A stretch of DNA of 11,503 nt, taken from contig USAD01000063.1 in the NCBI GenBank assembly GCA_900552415.1, positions 1 to 11,503 on the forward strand, written 5' to 3'. The notes beneath the pieces were generated by a model. The model was not told the DNA's origin, did not search any database, and saw only the letters and a list, made by a program, of their open reading frames with translations. This DNA comes from an uncultured Parabacteroides sp. (GTDB taxonomy: Bacteria > Bacteroidota > Bacteroidia > Bacteroidales > Tannerellaceae). Position 1 is the first letter of the stretch; each line of letters opens with the position of its first letter. Positions 1 through 7,091 of this stretch are shown one piece after another. Made by a program: the position numbers and the translations under genes.

Positions 1-481
1 CGTTGTCCAACAGCGTGACTTGGGCGTTCATCTTGGTAAACGAGAAATCTTTGCCCGAAGCGAAATCCAAAGTGATGGTCTTGGCTTCGGAGTCGACGCT
101 GTAGGTTCCCTTCAGGTCTTTTGATTTTAGGGTCATCACAAAAGAGTTATCCTCTTGGAATGTCATGGAGAATGCGCCCGCTTTGATGCCTACTTTCTCG
201 CACATATCGGCCAGCTTTTTCTCCAGCTCGCCTGCGGCCAGGCTTCCGGTCGCGTTCTTCAGGGCGTTGTCGCCTTCCAGTTGTACGGCCGGTGAGACGT
301 AGTTCCATTGCCCGGCCAAATTCTTTGCGTTTAAAGGAGTCGTGATACCCGTTGCTGATGAGATCACGTCTTTCACTGTCGAGGAGTTCAAGATATCTTT
401 CAACGATTGTCCCCAGGCTTCGCCACCGCTAATAAGGGCGAGGCTCATCATCCATACACCGATTCTTGCTATCTTTTTCAT
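1..481 (-). CDS. DUF4923-like exported protein, 5' part (3' end outside the window)
   Basis: I translated this by hand from the ATG at 479-481. It gives 160 codons without a stop and runs off the left edge. Residues 1-25 look like a signal peptide: MKK, then a hydrophobic stretch, then a small-residue region before GQSLKD. The mature part begins with a short helical segment (about 26-46). A stretch resembling the Bacteroidales DUF4923 family follows: LAGQWNYVSPAVQLEGDNAL at about 55-74, an ELEKKLADMCEKVGIKAGAF helix at 85-104, then alternating beta-like strands (SMTFQEDNSF, GTYSVDSEAKTITLDF). This pattern suggests a small lipocalin-like beta-barrel in the periplasm or outer membrane. The family name rests on my memory of the pattern, and its function is not known to me. 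The gene has its own -7 promoter element and is separated from the efflux operon by a terminator, so it is probably an independent unit. Confidence 0.75.
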   Translation of the reverse strand, partial: MKKIARIGVWMMSLALISGGEAWGQSLKDILNSSTVKDVISSATGITTPLNAKNLAGQWNYVSPAVQLEGDNALKNATGSLAAGELEKKLADMCEKVGIKAGAFSMTFQEDNSFVMTLKSKDLKGTYSVDSEAKTITLDFASGKDFSFTKMNAQVTLLDN

Positions 482-505
482 GTTTTTTGATGTTTTTTGT
501 TGACG

Positions 506-513
506 CAAAGTTA
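506..513 (-). promoter_or_regulatory. Bacteroidota-type -7 promoter element for the DUF4923-like gene
   Basis: On the minus strand the sequence reads TAACTTTG, a match to the Bacteroidota sigma-ABfr -7 consensus TAnnTTTG. It lies 24 bp upstream of the ATG at 481, which implies a short A-rich leader of about 20 nt. A clear TTTG -33 box is not visible at the expected spacing; only a T-rich stretch is there. The call therefore rests on the -7 box and its position. Confidence 0.6.
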
Positions 514-616
514 ACAATTTCCAGTCATTCGAATAAAAGAACGACATTCAGCGATAATCAACAAATAATAAAAATAATGAAATATATGAAGAACGGCATT
601 CAGAGACTGGTTGATA

Positions 617-656
617 AAATAGAGGCCCGCTCATTCAATTGTGCGGGCCTCTATTT
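617..656 (-). terminator. Strong hairpin terminator of the efflux operon
   Basis: This is a perfect 14-bp inverted repeat: 617-630 pairs with 643-656, with core AGAGGCCCGC / GCGGGCCTCT and a 12-nt loop. On the minus strand the GC-rich stem runs into TATTTTATC, giving a short U-run. It lies 31 nt past the stop codon of permease B (688), as expected for the operon's end. The plus-strand side also ends in TTT, so it could work in both directions, but no plus-strand gene needs it. Confidence 0.85.
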
Positions 657-687
657 GGATCAGCGAAAGTCCTTAATCCTGCTAATT

Positions 688-3036
688 CTATTGCCGGTCT
701 TTCAGGCTCTCGATTGGGTTCCGGTTGGCCGCTTGCCAGCTTTGGAAAAGGACCGACAGGAAGGCGATCAGCAGGCAGAAGAGGCCGGCGGCCAGGAAGA
801 TCCATGGGCTGAAGGTGATGCGGTAGTCGTAATCTTTCAGCCAATCGCTCATGAAATACCAGGCGACGGGCACCGCCAGCACAAAGGCGATCCCAACGTA
901 GATGAGGAACGAGCGGACCAATTGAGTCAGGATTTGTTGGCTGTCTGAGCCATAGACTTTGCGTACGGCGATTTCCAGCGAGCGTTGTTGTACGAAATAG
1001 GTGGACATGGCCAGCAGGCCCAGCAATGAGATGAGGATCGCTACCACCGTGAAGAGGCCGACGATTTTCGCCAATCGGATTTGCGACTCGAAACTCTGAT
1101 GTAGGGTTTGGTCGAGGAAATCTCCTTGCATCTCGAGGCCACCCGAGAATTCGGTGTAGAGCGAGCGCAATTGCTCGATCGTGGCGACGGGATCACCTGT
1201 GATCTCGAACAGCGCTTCCCAGCCGGGTTCGTCCGGTTTCAGGAATCGGAGTTTCACCGGAGAGACTATCGTGTTGATATTGCCTTGTCGGAAATCGGAG
1301 ACAATGCCTGCGATGGATAGGGGTTGAGTGTCACTCCCGAGCGTGACGCTTTTGGCGTCTGGCGAGAGGTTCATCTCGCGCATCGCCTGTTCGTTGAGAT
1401 ACCAGTAAGGGTTAGCCAGGTGGTTATCCTGGATGATTTTTAGGCCTAACATCTCGAATACCTCTTGGTCCATCGGGTATTCCTGGAAGCTGATGTTTGC
1501 CGTCGTTCCGCCGTTGTCAAAGGTTGTGGTCAGGTTATTGCTGCCCAATAGCGGCAAACCACGGGTCAGTCCCGCACGAGTGATACCGCCGATGCTTCGT
1601 GTTTTCTCCAGGAAGGTGCGGTGCGCTTTCATGTCGAGTTGGTAGAGATTAACCCAATAGAGCCCTTTCGACTGATAGCCCAGCGGGGCATGAAGCATAT
1701 GGTTGATTTGTAAAACCATGACCAATGAGGCGACCAGCATGACGATGGTGATGAAGTTCTGGAAGGTGATGAATACCTTGCTGAACACCATCTTGGTCCG
1801 TGTGCGGAAGGCGCCGCGCACGATCTCGATCGGTTGTGCAGCCGAGATGACCAAAGCGGGGAACCAGCCCGCCAGTCCGCCGACGATCAGGACGAAGCCA
1901 GCGAGGCCGGCGATCCAGCCCGGTTGCAACAGGACGTGCGGGTCGATCTTGGTTTGGAGCAGGTCGTTGGCGTAGGGAATAACGGCCAGCGCCAGGAGGA
2001 TCGCTATGGCGAGCGCCAGGAAGCAGAGCGTCGCCGACTCGAGCATCAATCGCCAGAACAATTCGTTGCGCGAGGAGCCCAGCAGGCGTCGGGTTGCCAT
2101 CTCTTTTGCCCGGAATCCCGCTTGCGCTACCGTCAGGTTGATGTAGTTGAAGACGGCGAAGAGCAGGATGAGCACGCCGACTGAGAGCAGCACCATCACG
2201 AAGCGGCGGTCGCCTAATTTGAGCGGTGTCCAACCGTTGTTCCAGCCGGAGAAGTAGAAATCGCTGAGGCGTTCCATCCGAACCTCTTTCCAGATGCCTT
2301 GTTTGTAGATCCAAAAGAATTCTTTCAGCCATTCGGCGATCTCGGCGCTTTTCGGCTTGAGGTCGGCGCCCTCGCGGAGCAGCGCGAAGCAGATCGTGCC
2401 GCCCGCGTTGCCCAGTTGGTCTTCTGCCAGGCTGGGATTGAAGACCTTGATCAGCCGCCAGGGCAGGACAAGGTCGGCTTCCGGGAAGCTGGAGTTGCGG
2501 ATCTCCTCCATGACACCGGTGACGGTCAGTCGGAGCGTGTCCGCTATCAGTATGCTTTGGCCGATTGCCGGTTGGTTGCCGAAGATACGTCGGGCGCACT
2601 CACGGGTGATGACTACGCCATCATTCGATTCCAGTACCCGTTTCGGATCGCCCTCAAAGAGGCGGAACGAGAAGAGATCAAAGAAGGTGGAGTCGGCGAA
2701 CATCGGCCGGGCCGAATATTTATTGTCGTTCCATACGATCGGAAATGCCGAACCATCGACTACAACGGGACAGATCTTCTCGATCTCCGGGTAACGATCC
2801 TTTAATTTATAAGGAATGGCGGCACCCGTGGCGGGCGTATTCTCACTGCCGATGATATAGATCCGGTCCCGCTTCTCATGGAAGCGGTCGACCGAGAGCT
2901 CCTGCCAGACGTAGATGCCGATCAGGATCACGAACAGGAGTGAGATCGAGAGGCCAAACAGCTCGATCGCCGTGTAAGTCCGATTGCGATCCAGGAATTT
3001 CAGGTAGGTTTTCCAGTTGGATAACAGATTATTCAT
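688..3036 (-). CDS. FtsX/MacB-type ABC transporter permease (permease B)
   Basis: This is a 782-residue inner-membrane permease of the MacB_PCD/FtsX type. It has the duplicated layout common in Bacteroidota, which lacks a fused ATPase. A first membrane segment lies at about 27-45, followed by a large periplasmic domain (about 46-278). Four membrane segments follow at about 280-303, 334-354, 375-397 and 419-441. A second periplasmic domain (about 445-650) precedes three more segments near 655-677, 708-729 and 744-765. After the second and sixth segments come the FtsX coupling motifs, FRAKEMATRRLLGSSRNEL (308-326) and QQRSLEIAVRKVYGSDSQQI (683-702). These are the regions that normally contact an ATP-binding subunit. 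The C-terminus ends in the usual NRNPIESLK form. The gene starts 35 nt after permease A, so the two are surely co-transcribed. Such proteins act as mechanotransmission subunits in efflux or lipoprotein-type transport. The substrate cannot be read from the sequence. Confidence 0.9.
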   Translation of the reverse strand: MNNLLSNWKTYLKFLDRNRTYTAIELFGLSISLLFVILIGIYVWQELSVDRFHEKRDRIYIIGSENTPATGAAIPYKLKDRYPEIEKICPVVVDGSAFPIVWNDNKYSARPMFADSTFFDLFSFRLFEGDPKRVLESNDGVVITRECARRIFGNQPAIGQSILIADTLRLTVTGVMEEIRNSSFPEADLVLPWRLIKVFNPSLAEDQLGNAGGTICFALLREGADLKPKSAEIAEWLKEFFWIYKQGIWKEVRMERLSDFYFSGWNNGWTPLKLGDRRFVMVLLSVGVLILLFAVFNYINLTVAQAGFRAKEMATRRLLGSSRNELFWRLMLESATLCFLALAIAILLALAVIPYANDLLQTKIDPHVLLQPGWIAGLAGFVLIVGGLAGWFPALVISAAQPIEIVRGAFRTRTKMVFSKVFITFQNFITIVMLVASLVMVLQINHMLHAPLGYQSKGLYWVNLYQLDMKAHRTFLEKTRSIGGITRAGLTRGLPLLGSNNLTTTFDNGGTTANISFQEYPMDQEVFEMLGLKIIQDNHLANPYWYLNEQAMREMNLSPDAKSVTLGSDTQPLSIAGIVSDFRQGNINTIVSPVKLRFLKPDEPGWEALFEITGDPVATIEQLRSLYTEFSGGLEMQGDFLDQTLHQSFESQIRLAKIVGLFTVVAILISLLGLLAMSTYFVQQRSLEIAVRKVYGSDSQQILTQLVRSFLIYVGIAFVLAVPVAWYFMSDWLKDYDYRITFSPWIFLAAGLFCLLIAFLSVLFQSWQAANRNPIESLKDRQ

Positions 3037-3071
3037 GATTATCTTATTTTTGTTCTATTTTTATTTATTCA

Positions 3072-5447
3072 TTACTCACTTTTCAGGTTCTCCGCCGGAT
3101 TGTCGTTGGCGGCCTTGTGGATGTTGAGGCTCGCGATGCCTAAAACGATGGCGATAACCAGCAGGACACCACCCACGAAGAGATACCACGACAGCGGGAC
3201 CTTCTCGGAGAATTGCTCTTGCCACAACCCGGCGACGGCATAGGCCGCCATGGCTCCGATCAGTGTCGCCGGCAGCAGTATTCGGCTGATGTCCTTCAGG
3301 AAAAGGCGCAGCACGTCGGCGAGTGTCGCTCCGTTGATGCGGCGGATCGCCATCTCCTTGCGGCGGCGGTTCACCTCGTCGGTCGTGTAGCCGATGAGGC
3401 CGATGAAAAGGATCGCCAGCGTGACGAGGCCACCGATCAGGATTGAGTCGCGGAACTTGCGGGTGTCCTTATACAATCCGCGCATCTCGTCGGCGTACGA
3501 GTAGAGGCGCAGCTCCTTGTCGGGGAACAGGCTGGTCAGGACCGCTTCCGCCTTGGCGATCTTCTCTGGCGTGATCCCGTTGAAGCGGATCAGCAGGTAG
3601 CCCGGGCAGGTCGGGTGATAGAAATAGGCGGTGCCGCGGGGATCCTCATAAGCGATTGAGCCAACCCGGAAATTCTCGTAGATACCACAGATCGTGAGGG
3701 TCTTGTTACCTGTCGTGTGCTCAGAGATCTGTATGCTCTTGCCTACAATTGGCTCGGATTCGCTCCAGCCGGCGGTGAGGCGCAGCTGCTCGGCGAAACG
3801 GCGGCTGACCATCACCTCCTCGTCCCTCCGCAGGGCGGGATTGAAGGTTCGTCCCTCGATGATGGGGATCTCCATCATCTCAAAGTAATTCTCGGTCACG
3901 TAATAGAGATCGCCCAGGTTGAACAGCTCTTTCTCATCGCCCGGCAGGCTGACGTTGTTGCCACTTGCCCCGTTCATTGGCAGGCCATAGGTGGCGGCTA
4001 CCGATTTGACCTCCGGCAGGCGGCGCAGCTCGGCCATCGCCGTCGCGATGCGGCTTGAGTCGGGGATGACTCGGGTATTGACGTAGGCCAGGTCGTCGTA
4101 GCGATAGCCCGGATCGTCGTTCGTCATGCGGTCGTATTGCCGGGCGACAACCGCCAAGAGGATCACCAGGAAAGCGGCGGCGATGAACTGGATGAAAAGC
4201 AGTCCCAGCTTCCAGTAGCGTTTCGACTCGCGATAAGCCCTGAAGGCGACTGAGACCGGGATCCGTGAGTAGAGATAGCCCGGCAGCAGCCCCGTGGCCA
4301 GCAAGACGACGACGCAAACCGCCAGCAGGATCGGCCCGGCGGAGCGGACCAAGGCGAGAAGCGAAACGCCAACCAGTTCCTCGACTGTCTCGCGGCAGGC
4401 GAGTACCAACAGGATGGCTAATATAATCGATACCGCGAGATGAACCACCGCCTCCGAGAAGATGATGCCGTGGATGCTCCGCGAGCCGGCGCCGTAGCAT
4501 TTGCGCACCGCCACCTCCTTGGCACGGCCGACGAGCGACGAGATGACGATCAATACGTAGTTCATCACCGCCGTGAAGATCAGGGCGAGGGCGATGAGCG
4601 ACAGCATCACGTTCATCCGTTGGATCGTCTCGTCTTTCAGGTGCGTCTCGCGCATCGGGTAGAAGGTGTAGTCGATCTCGACCCCCATCTTTTTCAATTC
4701 CTCAATTGGTTGGTATTTCTCGCGGAAGGCCTGGATCTGTTTCTCGACACCGGAAATGGCCGCTCCCGGGCGTAGCTTGATGAAGGCAGTGTAGGCATCG
4801 TTGCCGACAAAGTTCATTGAGCCGTCCCAGCGGAATTCCCCCAAGGAGGGCATCGCGATGAAGCCGTCGATCCGCAGCGACGAGTTCTCCGGGAAGGCCT
4901 CGAAGACGCCACCGATCGTCAGCCGCGTGCCCAGGCGCGTATCCAGTTCGAAGCTCTTGCCGACCACGTCGCCGCCGATCTTCTCCGCCAGCTCGCTCGA
5001 GATGAGGCAATACATCGGCCGTGAGAGGATCTCCTTCGGGTCGCCCCCCGCCAGGATCGGCCGTGGCAGGATATCGAACAGGCAGGAATCGCCCACCCAA
5101 AACGACGCGTCGATCTTGCGCTTCGTGTCGCTCATCACCATCGGGCCGTTGGCCGCCCAGGTGATGCGGGTCGAGCTTTCGATCTCCGGCATCATCTCCC
5201 GCATCCCTACAACCACGCCTCCGCTGACTCGCTCGAACTCATCCAGCTTGCCGTTGAGGAGCGCTTTCTCATAGACTTGATAGACGCGTTCCGTATCGGG
5301 ATAGAAATCGTCGAACGCCCGCTCGAAGCAGACCTTCGAGATCAGGACGAACCCGACCGCCAGCCCCAGGGCCAGCGAGATAATTTTCATTTCATTGTGC
5401 CGCCCCCGTTTTGTCAGCGAGCGGATTGCCATCATGATATTCTTCAT
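3072..5447 (-). CDS. FtsX/MacB-type ABC transporter permease (permease A)
   Basis: This 791-residue protein is a diverged paralogue of permease B and has the same architecture. Its first membrane segment is at about 22-38 and a periplasmic domain fills about 40-278. Four membrane segments lie near 281-303, 333-351, 370-392 and 413-434. A second periplasmic domain (about 440-665) is followed by segments near 668-687, 722-741 and 754-776. FtsX coupling motifs are visible at 308-325 (RAKEVAVRKCYGAGSRSI) and 694-713 (RRRKEMAIRRINGATLADVL). The end, NDNPAENLKSE, is typical of the family. The start ATG at 5447 follows an A-rich leader and puts the basic MKNIMMAIRSLTKRG segment before the first helix. 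Permeases A and B probably form a heterodimer, with an ATPase energising them from the cytoplasm. No ATPase gene is present beside them. The gene is separated from the adaptor by a 350-bp repeat-bearing gap. Confidence 0.9.
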   Translation of the reverse strand: MKNIMMAIRSLTKRGRHNEMKIISLALGLAVGFVLISKVCFERAFDDFYPDTERVYQVYEKALLNGKLDEFERVSGGVVVGMREMMPEIESSTRITWAANGPMVMSDTKRKIDASFWVGDSCLFDILPRPILAGGDPKEILSRPMYCLISSELAEKIGGDVVGKSFELDTRLGTRLTIGGVFEAFPENSSLRIDGFIAMPSLGEFRWDGSMNFVGNDAYTAFIKLRPGAAISGVEKQIQAFREKYQPIEELKKMGVEIDYTFYPMRETHLKDETIQRMNVMLSLIALALIFTAVMNYVLIVISSLVGRAKEVAVRKCYGAGSRSIHGIIFSEAVVHLAVSIILAILLVLACRETVEELVGVSLLALVRSAGPILLAVCVVVLLATGLLPGYLYSRIPVSVAFRAYRESKRYWKLGLLFIQFIAAAFLVILLAVVARQYDRMTNDDPGYRYDDLAYVNTRVIPDSSRIATAMAELRRLPEVKSVAATYGLPMNGASGNNVSLPGDEKELFNLGDLYYVTENYFEMMEIPIIEGRTFNPALRRDEEVMVSRRFAEQLRLTAGWSESEPIVGKSIQISEHTTGNKTLTICGIYENFRVGSIAYEDPRGTAYFYHPTCPGYLLIRFNGITPEKIAKAEAVLTSLFPDKELRLYSYADEMRGLYKDTRKFRDSILIGGLVTLAILFIGLIGYTTDEVNRRRKEMAIRRINGATLADVLRLFLKDISRILLPATLIGAMAAYAVAGLWQEQFSEKVPLSWYLFVGGVLLVIAIVLGIASLNIHKAANDNPAENLKSE

Positions 5448-5582
5448 CGCTTTATATTTTTTCTGGTTTATCTGTTATTGACATTGTTTTTTAGGTGCCG
5501 GAAATACCGTCGCCCTCGTGCGAAAACCTTTTTCTTGTTGCTAAATCATAGGTTTTACGCCTGTAAAATGACTTTTACGTTG

Positions 5583-5759
5583 CTATATCATAGTTTTTAC
5601 CTCAGCGAAATCATTTTTACGTTGTTTGATCATAGATTTCACAGGTGTAAAATCATTTTTATGTTGTTTGATCATAGATTTAACAGGTGTAAAATCATTT
5701 TTATGTTGTTTAATCATAGGTTTCACGATCGTAAAGTCGTTTTTATGTTGTTTGATCAT
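5583..5759 (-). CDS. Putative 58-residue repeat peptide within the efflux operon
   Basis: An open frame runs on the operon strand from the ATG at 5757-5759 to a TAG at 5583-5585, starting 39 nt after the adaptor stop. It encodes four 14-residue units, MIKQHKNDFTIVKP, MIKQHKNDFTPVKS (twice) and MIKQRKNDFAEVKT, then MI. The peptide is basic, with no signal sequence, membrane segment or cysteine. Between units, changes I can count are mostly in third codon positions and often silent (ATC/ATT, AAC/AAT, GAC/GAT, TTT/TTC, ACG/ACA, GTG/GTT/GTA), with few second-position changes. That favours translation over a purely structural repeat. An in-frame TGA lies at 5784-5786, so the frame does not extend from the adaptor. 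No clear ribosome-binding site is visible, which is normal in Bacteroidota. I do not recognise a family and propose no function. The alternative is a non-coding repeat that happens to stay open. Confidence 0.45.
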   Translation of the reverse strand: MIKQHKNDFTIVKPMIKQHKNDFTPVKSMIKQHKNDFTPVKSMIKQRKNDFAEVKTMI

Positions 5760-5762
5760 ATC

Positions 5763-5776
5763 TCGCGCTTGCGCGA
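5763..5776 (-). other. GC-rich mini-hairpin at the upstream end of the repeat array
   Basis: The minus strand reads TCGCGCAAGCGCGA, a perfect inverted repeat with a five-pair stem and a CAAG loop. It lies 22 nt after the adaptor stop codon and directly before the first ATG of the repeat peptide. No U-run follows, so it is not an intrinsic terminator. It occupies the same place within the partial first unit as the weaker inverted repeats of later units. It could protect the upstream message from 3' decay or affect initiation, but this is inference. Confidence 0.5.
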
Positions 5777-5797
5777 AACGACTTCAATCCTTCTTTT

Positions 5798-7048
5798 TTA
5801 TTCCAAAACAAGCACCTCGTTATCCTTGTAGCTCTCGTAGCTTGATACGATTACCCGTTCGCCCGGTTCCAGACCCTCGAGGACCTCGTAATATTGCGGG
5901 TTTTGCCTGCCGATCTTGATTTGCCGCCTGTAGGCCCGTTTGCCATCGGCGTCGAGGACGAAGATCCAGTTTCCGCCCGTGTTTTGGAAGAAGGTGCCCT
6001 TCGGGATGATCACGCTCTCGGTCGGTTGCCCCAGCTCGAGGTTGATATAATAGGTTTGTCCGCTCCGGATGTTGTCGGGGCGCTCGCCGGTGAAAACGAA
6101 ATCCGTACGGAATTTGCCGTCGCGCACCTCAGGATAAACCTTGCGAACGGTGAGGCCGAAATTGGAGCCCTGCCGCTCGAACGAGGCGGAGAGGCCCGCC
6201 CGCACGCGGTCGATATAATGCTCGTCGATCATCGCCTCGATCTTATAGTCGGAAAGGTCGTTGATCTGGCCGATCATCTGTCCCGGCGTAATGTTCTGGC
6301 CGAGGACGACATCCAGCAGGCCCAGCTCGCCGTCGATCTGCGAGCGCACGTTGAGGTTCTCCTTGCGCTGATGGATCAGGACGATGTTGCGACGCATATT
6401 GGCGAGGCTCACCTCCATCTCCTCCATTTGTATGGTGCGCGAGATGGAGTCCTGTCGCAACCGCTCGACGACGAGGTCGAACTTCTTCGTGGCCAGCTCG
6501 TAATCCTCCTTCGCTTTCAGGAAATCCTCCCGGGCGATCAGTTTCTCCTCATAGAGTTTCTTCTGCTGGTTGTAGGCCCGCCGGGCACGGGTCGTCTCCA
6601 TGTCGAGTTGCGCCTTCTCGAGCTGGTTGTTGAGCTTGTCCTGCTCCATCGTCACCTGCGTGTTGCGGAGGAAGTTCTGCTTCTCGGCGAGCTGCGCCTC
6701 GGCGTCGAGGATCTGCAAATCGAGGCTCGAGTTGGAGAGGCGGACGATGATATCGCCCTTCTTCACCTGCGCGCCCTCTTCAACGACCCTTTCGCGGACA
6801 ATCCCGCCCTCTTCCGGACTGAGCTGGACGACCGTAATCGGCTGTACCTGGCCGTCGACCCGCACGAAGTCGTTGAACTGGTCTTTTCGGACGTCGCCAA
6901 TGCTCAATCCGCGGGCATCGACCTTGAGTGTCGAGGCGTGATTGCCAAAAATGATCCATCCGACAAGGATGATGAACAACGCGCCACCGGCGATGTAGGG
7001 GATATGCTTCTTCTGAAGTCCTTTCTTTTTCTCTAACTGAATATCCAT
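5798..7048 (-). CDS. Periplasmic adaptor (membrane fusion protein, HlyD/MacA-like) of a tripartite efflux system
   Basis: This 416-residue adaptor links the inner-membrane permeases to the TolC-family channel. Residues 1-15 are basic and cytoplasmic, and a single membrane anchor spans about 17-34. The first half of a lipoyl/barrel-sandwich domain lies around 64-106 (GQVQPITVVQLSPEEGGIV, then VKKGDIIVRL). A long charged coiled-coil hairpin fills about 109-232, and the second lipoyl half is at about 233-265 (IDGELGLLDVVLGQNITPGQ). Beta-barrel and membrane-proximal domains follow, with IPKGTFFQNTGGNWIFVLD near 348-366 and a typical LEGLEPGERVIVSSYESYKD near 390-409. An in-frame start at 7108 exists but would overlap the tolC-like gene by 17 bp and add a non-family leader. 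I prefer the ATG at 7046-7048, which has an A-rich Bacteroidota-type leader and places the basic residues and anchor correctly. The stop lies 350 bp from permease A. Confidence 0.9.
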   Translation of the reverse strand: MDIQLEKKKGLQKKHIPYIAGGALFIILVGWIIFGNHASTLKVDARGLSIGDVRKDQFNDFVRVDGQVQPITVVQLSPEEGGIVRERVVEEGAQVKKGDIIVRLSNSSLDLQILDAEAQLAEKQNFLRNTQVTMEQDKLNNQLEKAQLDMETTRARRAYNQQKKLYEEKLIAREDFLKAKEDYELATKKFDLVVERLRQDSISRTIQMEEMEVSLANMRRNIVLIHQRKENLNVRSQIDGELGLLDVVLGQNITPGQMIGQINDLSDYKIEAMIDEHYIDRVRAGLSASFERQGSNFGLTVRKVYPEVRDGKFRTDFVFTGERPDNIRSGQTYYINLELGQPTESVIIPKGTFFQNTGGNWIFVLDADGKRAYRRQIKIGRQNPQYYEVLEGLEPGERVIVSSYESYKDNEVLVLE

Positions 7049-7091
7049 GGTTATCTGTTTTTTATTGTTATCTGAACGTGTTGATTGGAAA

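Larger units (their letters stand above)
5523..5786 (-). repeat. Array of 42-bp tandem repeats between adaptor and permease A genes
   Basis: The 350-bp interval 5448-5797 is far more AT-rich than its neighbours and is mostly occupied by this array. In operon order the units are: a partial tail unit (about 5760-5783), then full units at 5718-5759, 5676-5717, 5634-5675, 5592-5633 and 5550-5591, then a decaying unit (about 5523-5549). The constant part of each unit reads ATGATCAAACAACATAAAAA on the minus strand. It is followed by a more variable stretch that often forms a small inverted repeat, for example TTTTAC-AGGC-GTAAAA in the unit ending at 5550. The middle units are nearly identical (two differences between 5676-5717 and 5634-5675), while the outer units have drifted. 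The period is exactly 14 codons. The remaining part of the gap, 5448-5522, shows only a short A-rich leader before permease A. Confidence 0.95.

Noticed and set aside
1649..2599. Minus-strand alternative frame of 316 codons inside permease B
   Set aside because: Its Arg/Pro/Gly-rich translation is typical of an out-of-frame reading of GC-rich coding DNA, and the permease frame covers the region with clear membrane segments.
5523..5786. CRISPR array
   Set aside because: The units are directly tandem with a 42-bp period and no unique spacers, and no cas gene is present.
5277..5831. Plus-strand open frame through the 42-bp repeats with RFHRCKIIFMLFD-like repeats
   Set aside because: A 42-bp period keeps any stop-free frame open on both strands. 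The frame begins inside permease A on the wrong strand. The minus-strand reading has ATG-led units and silent third-position changes, so it is the better candidate.
5894..7036. Long plus-strand open frame (380 codons) opposite the adaptor gene
   Set aside because: It mirrors the codon-biased adaptor gene in the complementary phase. Its translation is low-complexity and rich in Leu, Glu and Val with no recognisable domain, while the minus-strand frame has clear adaptor motifs.
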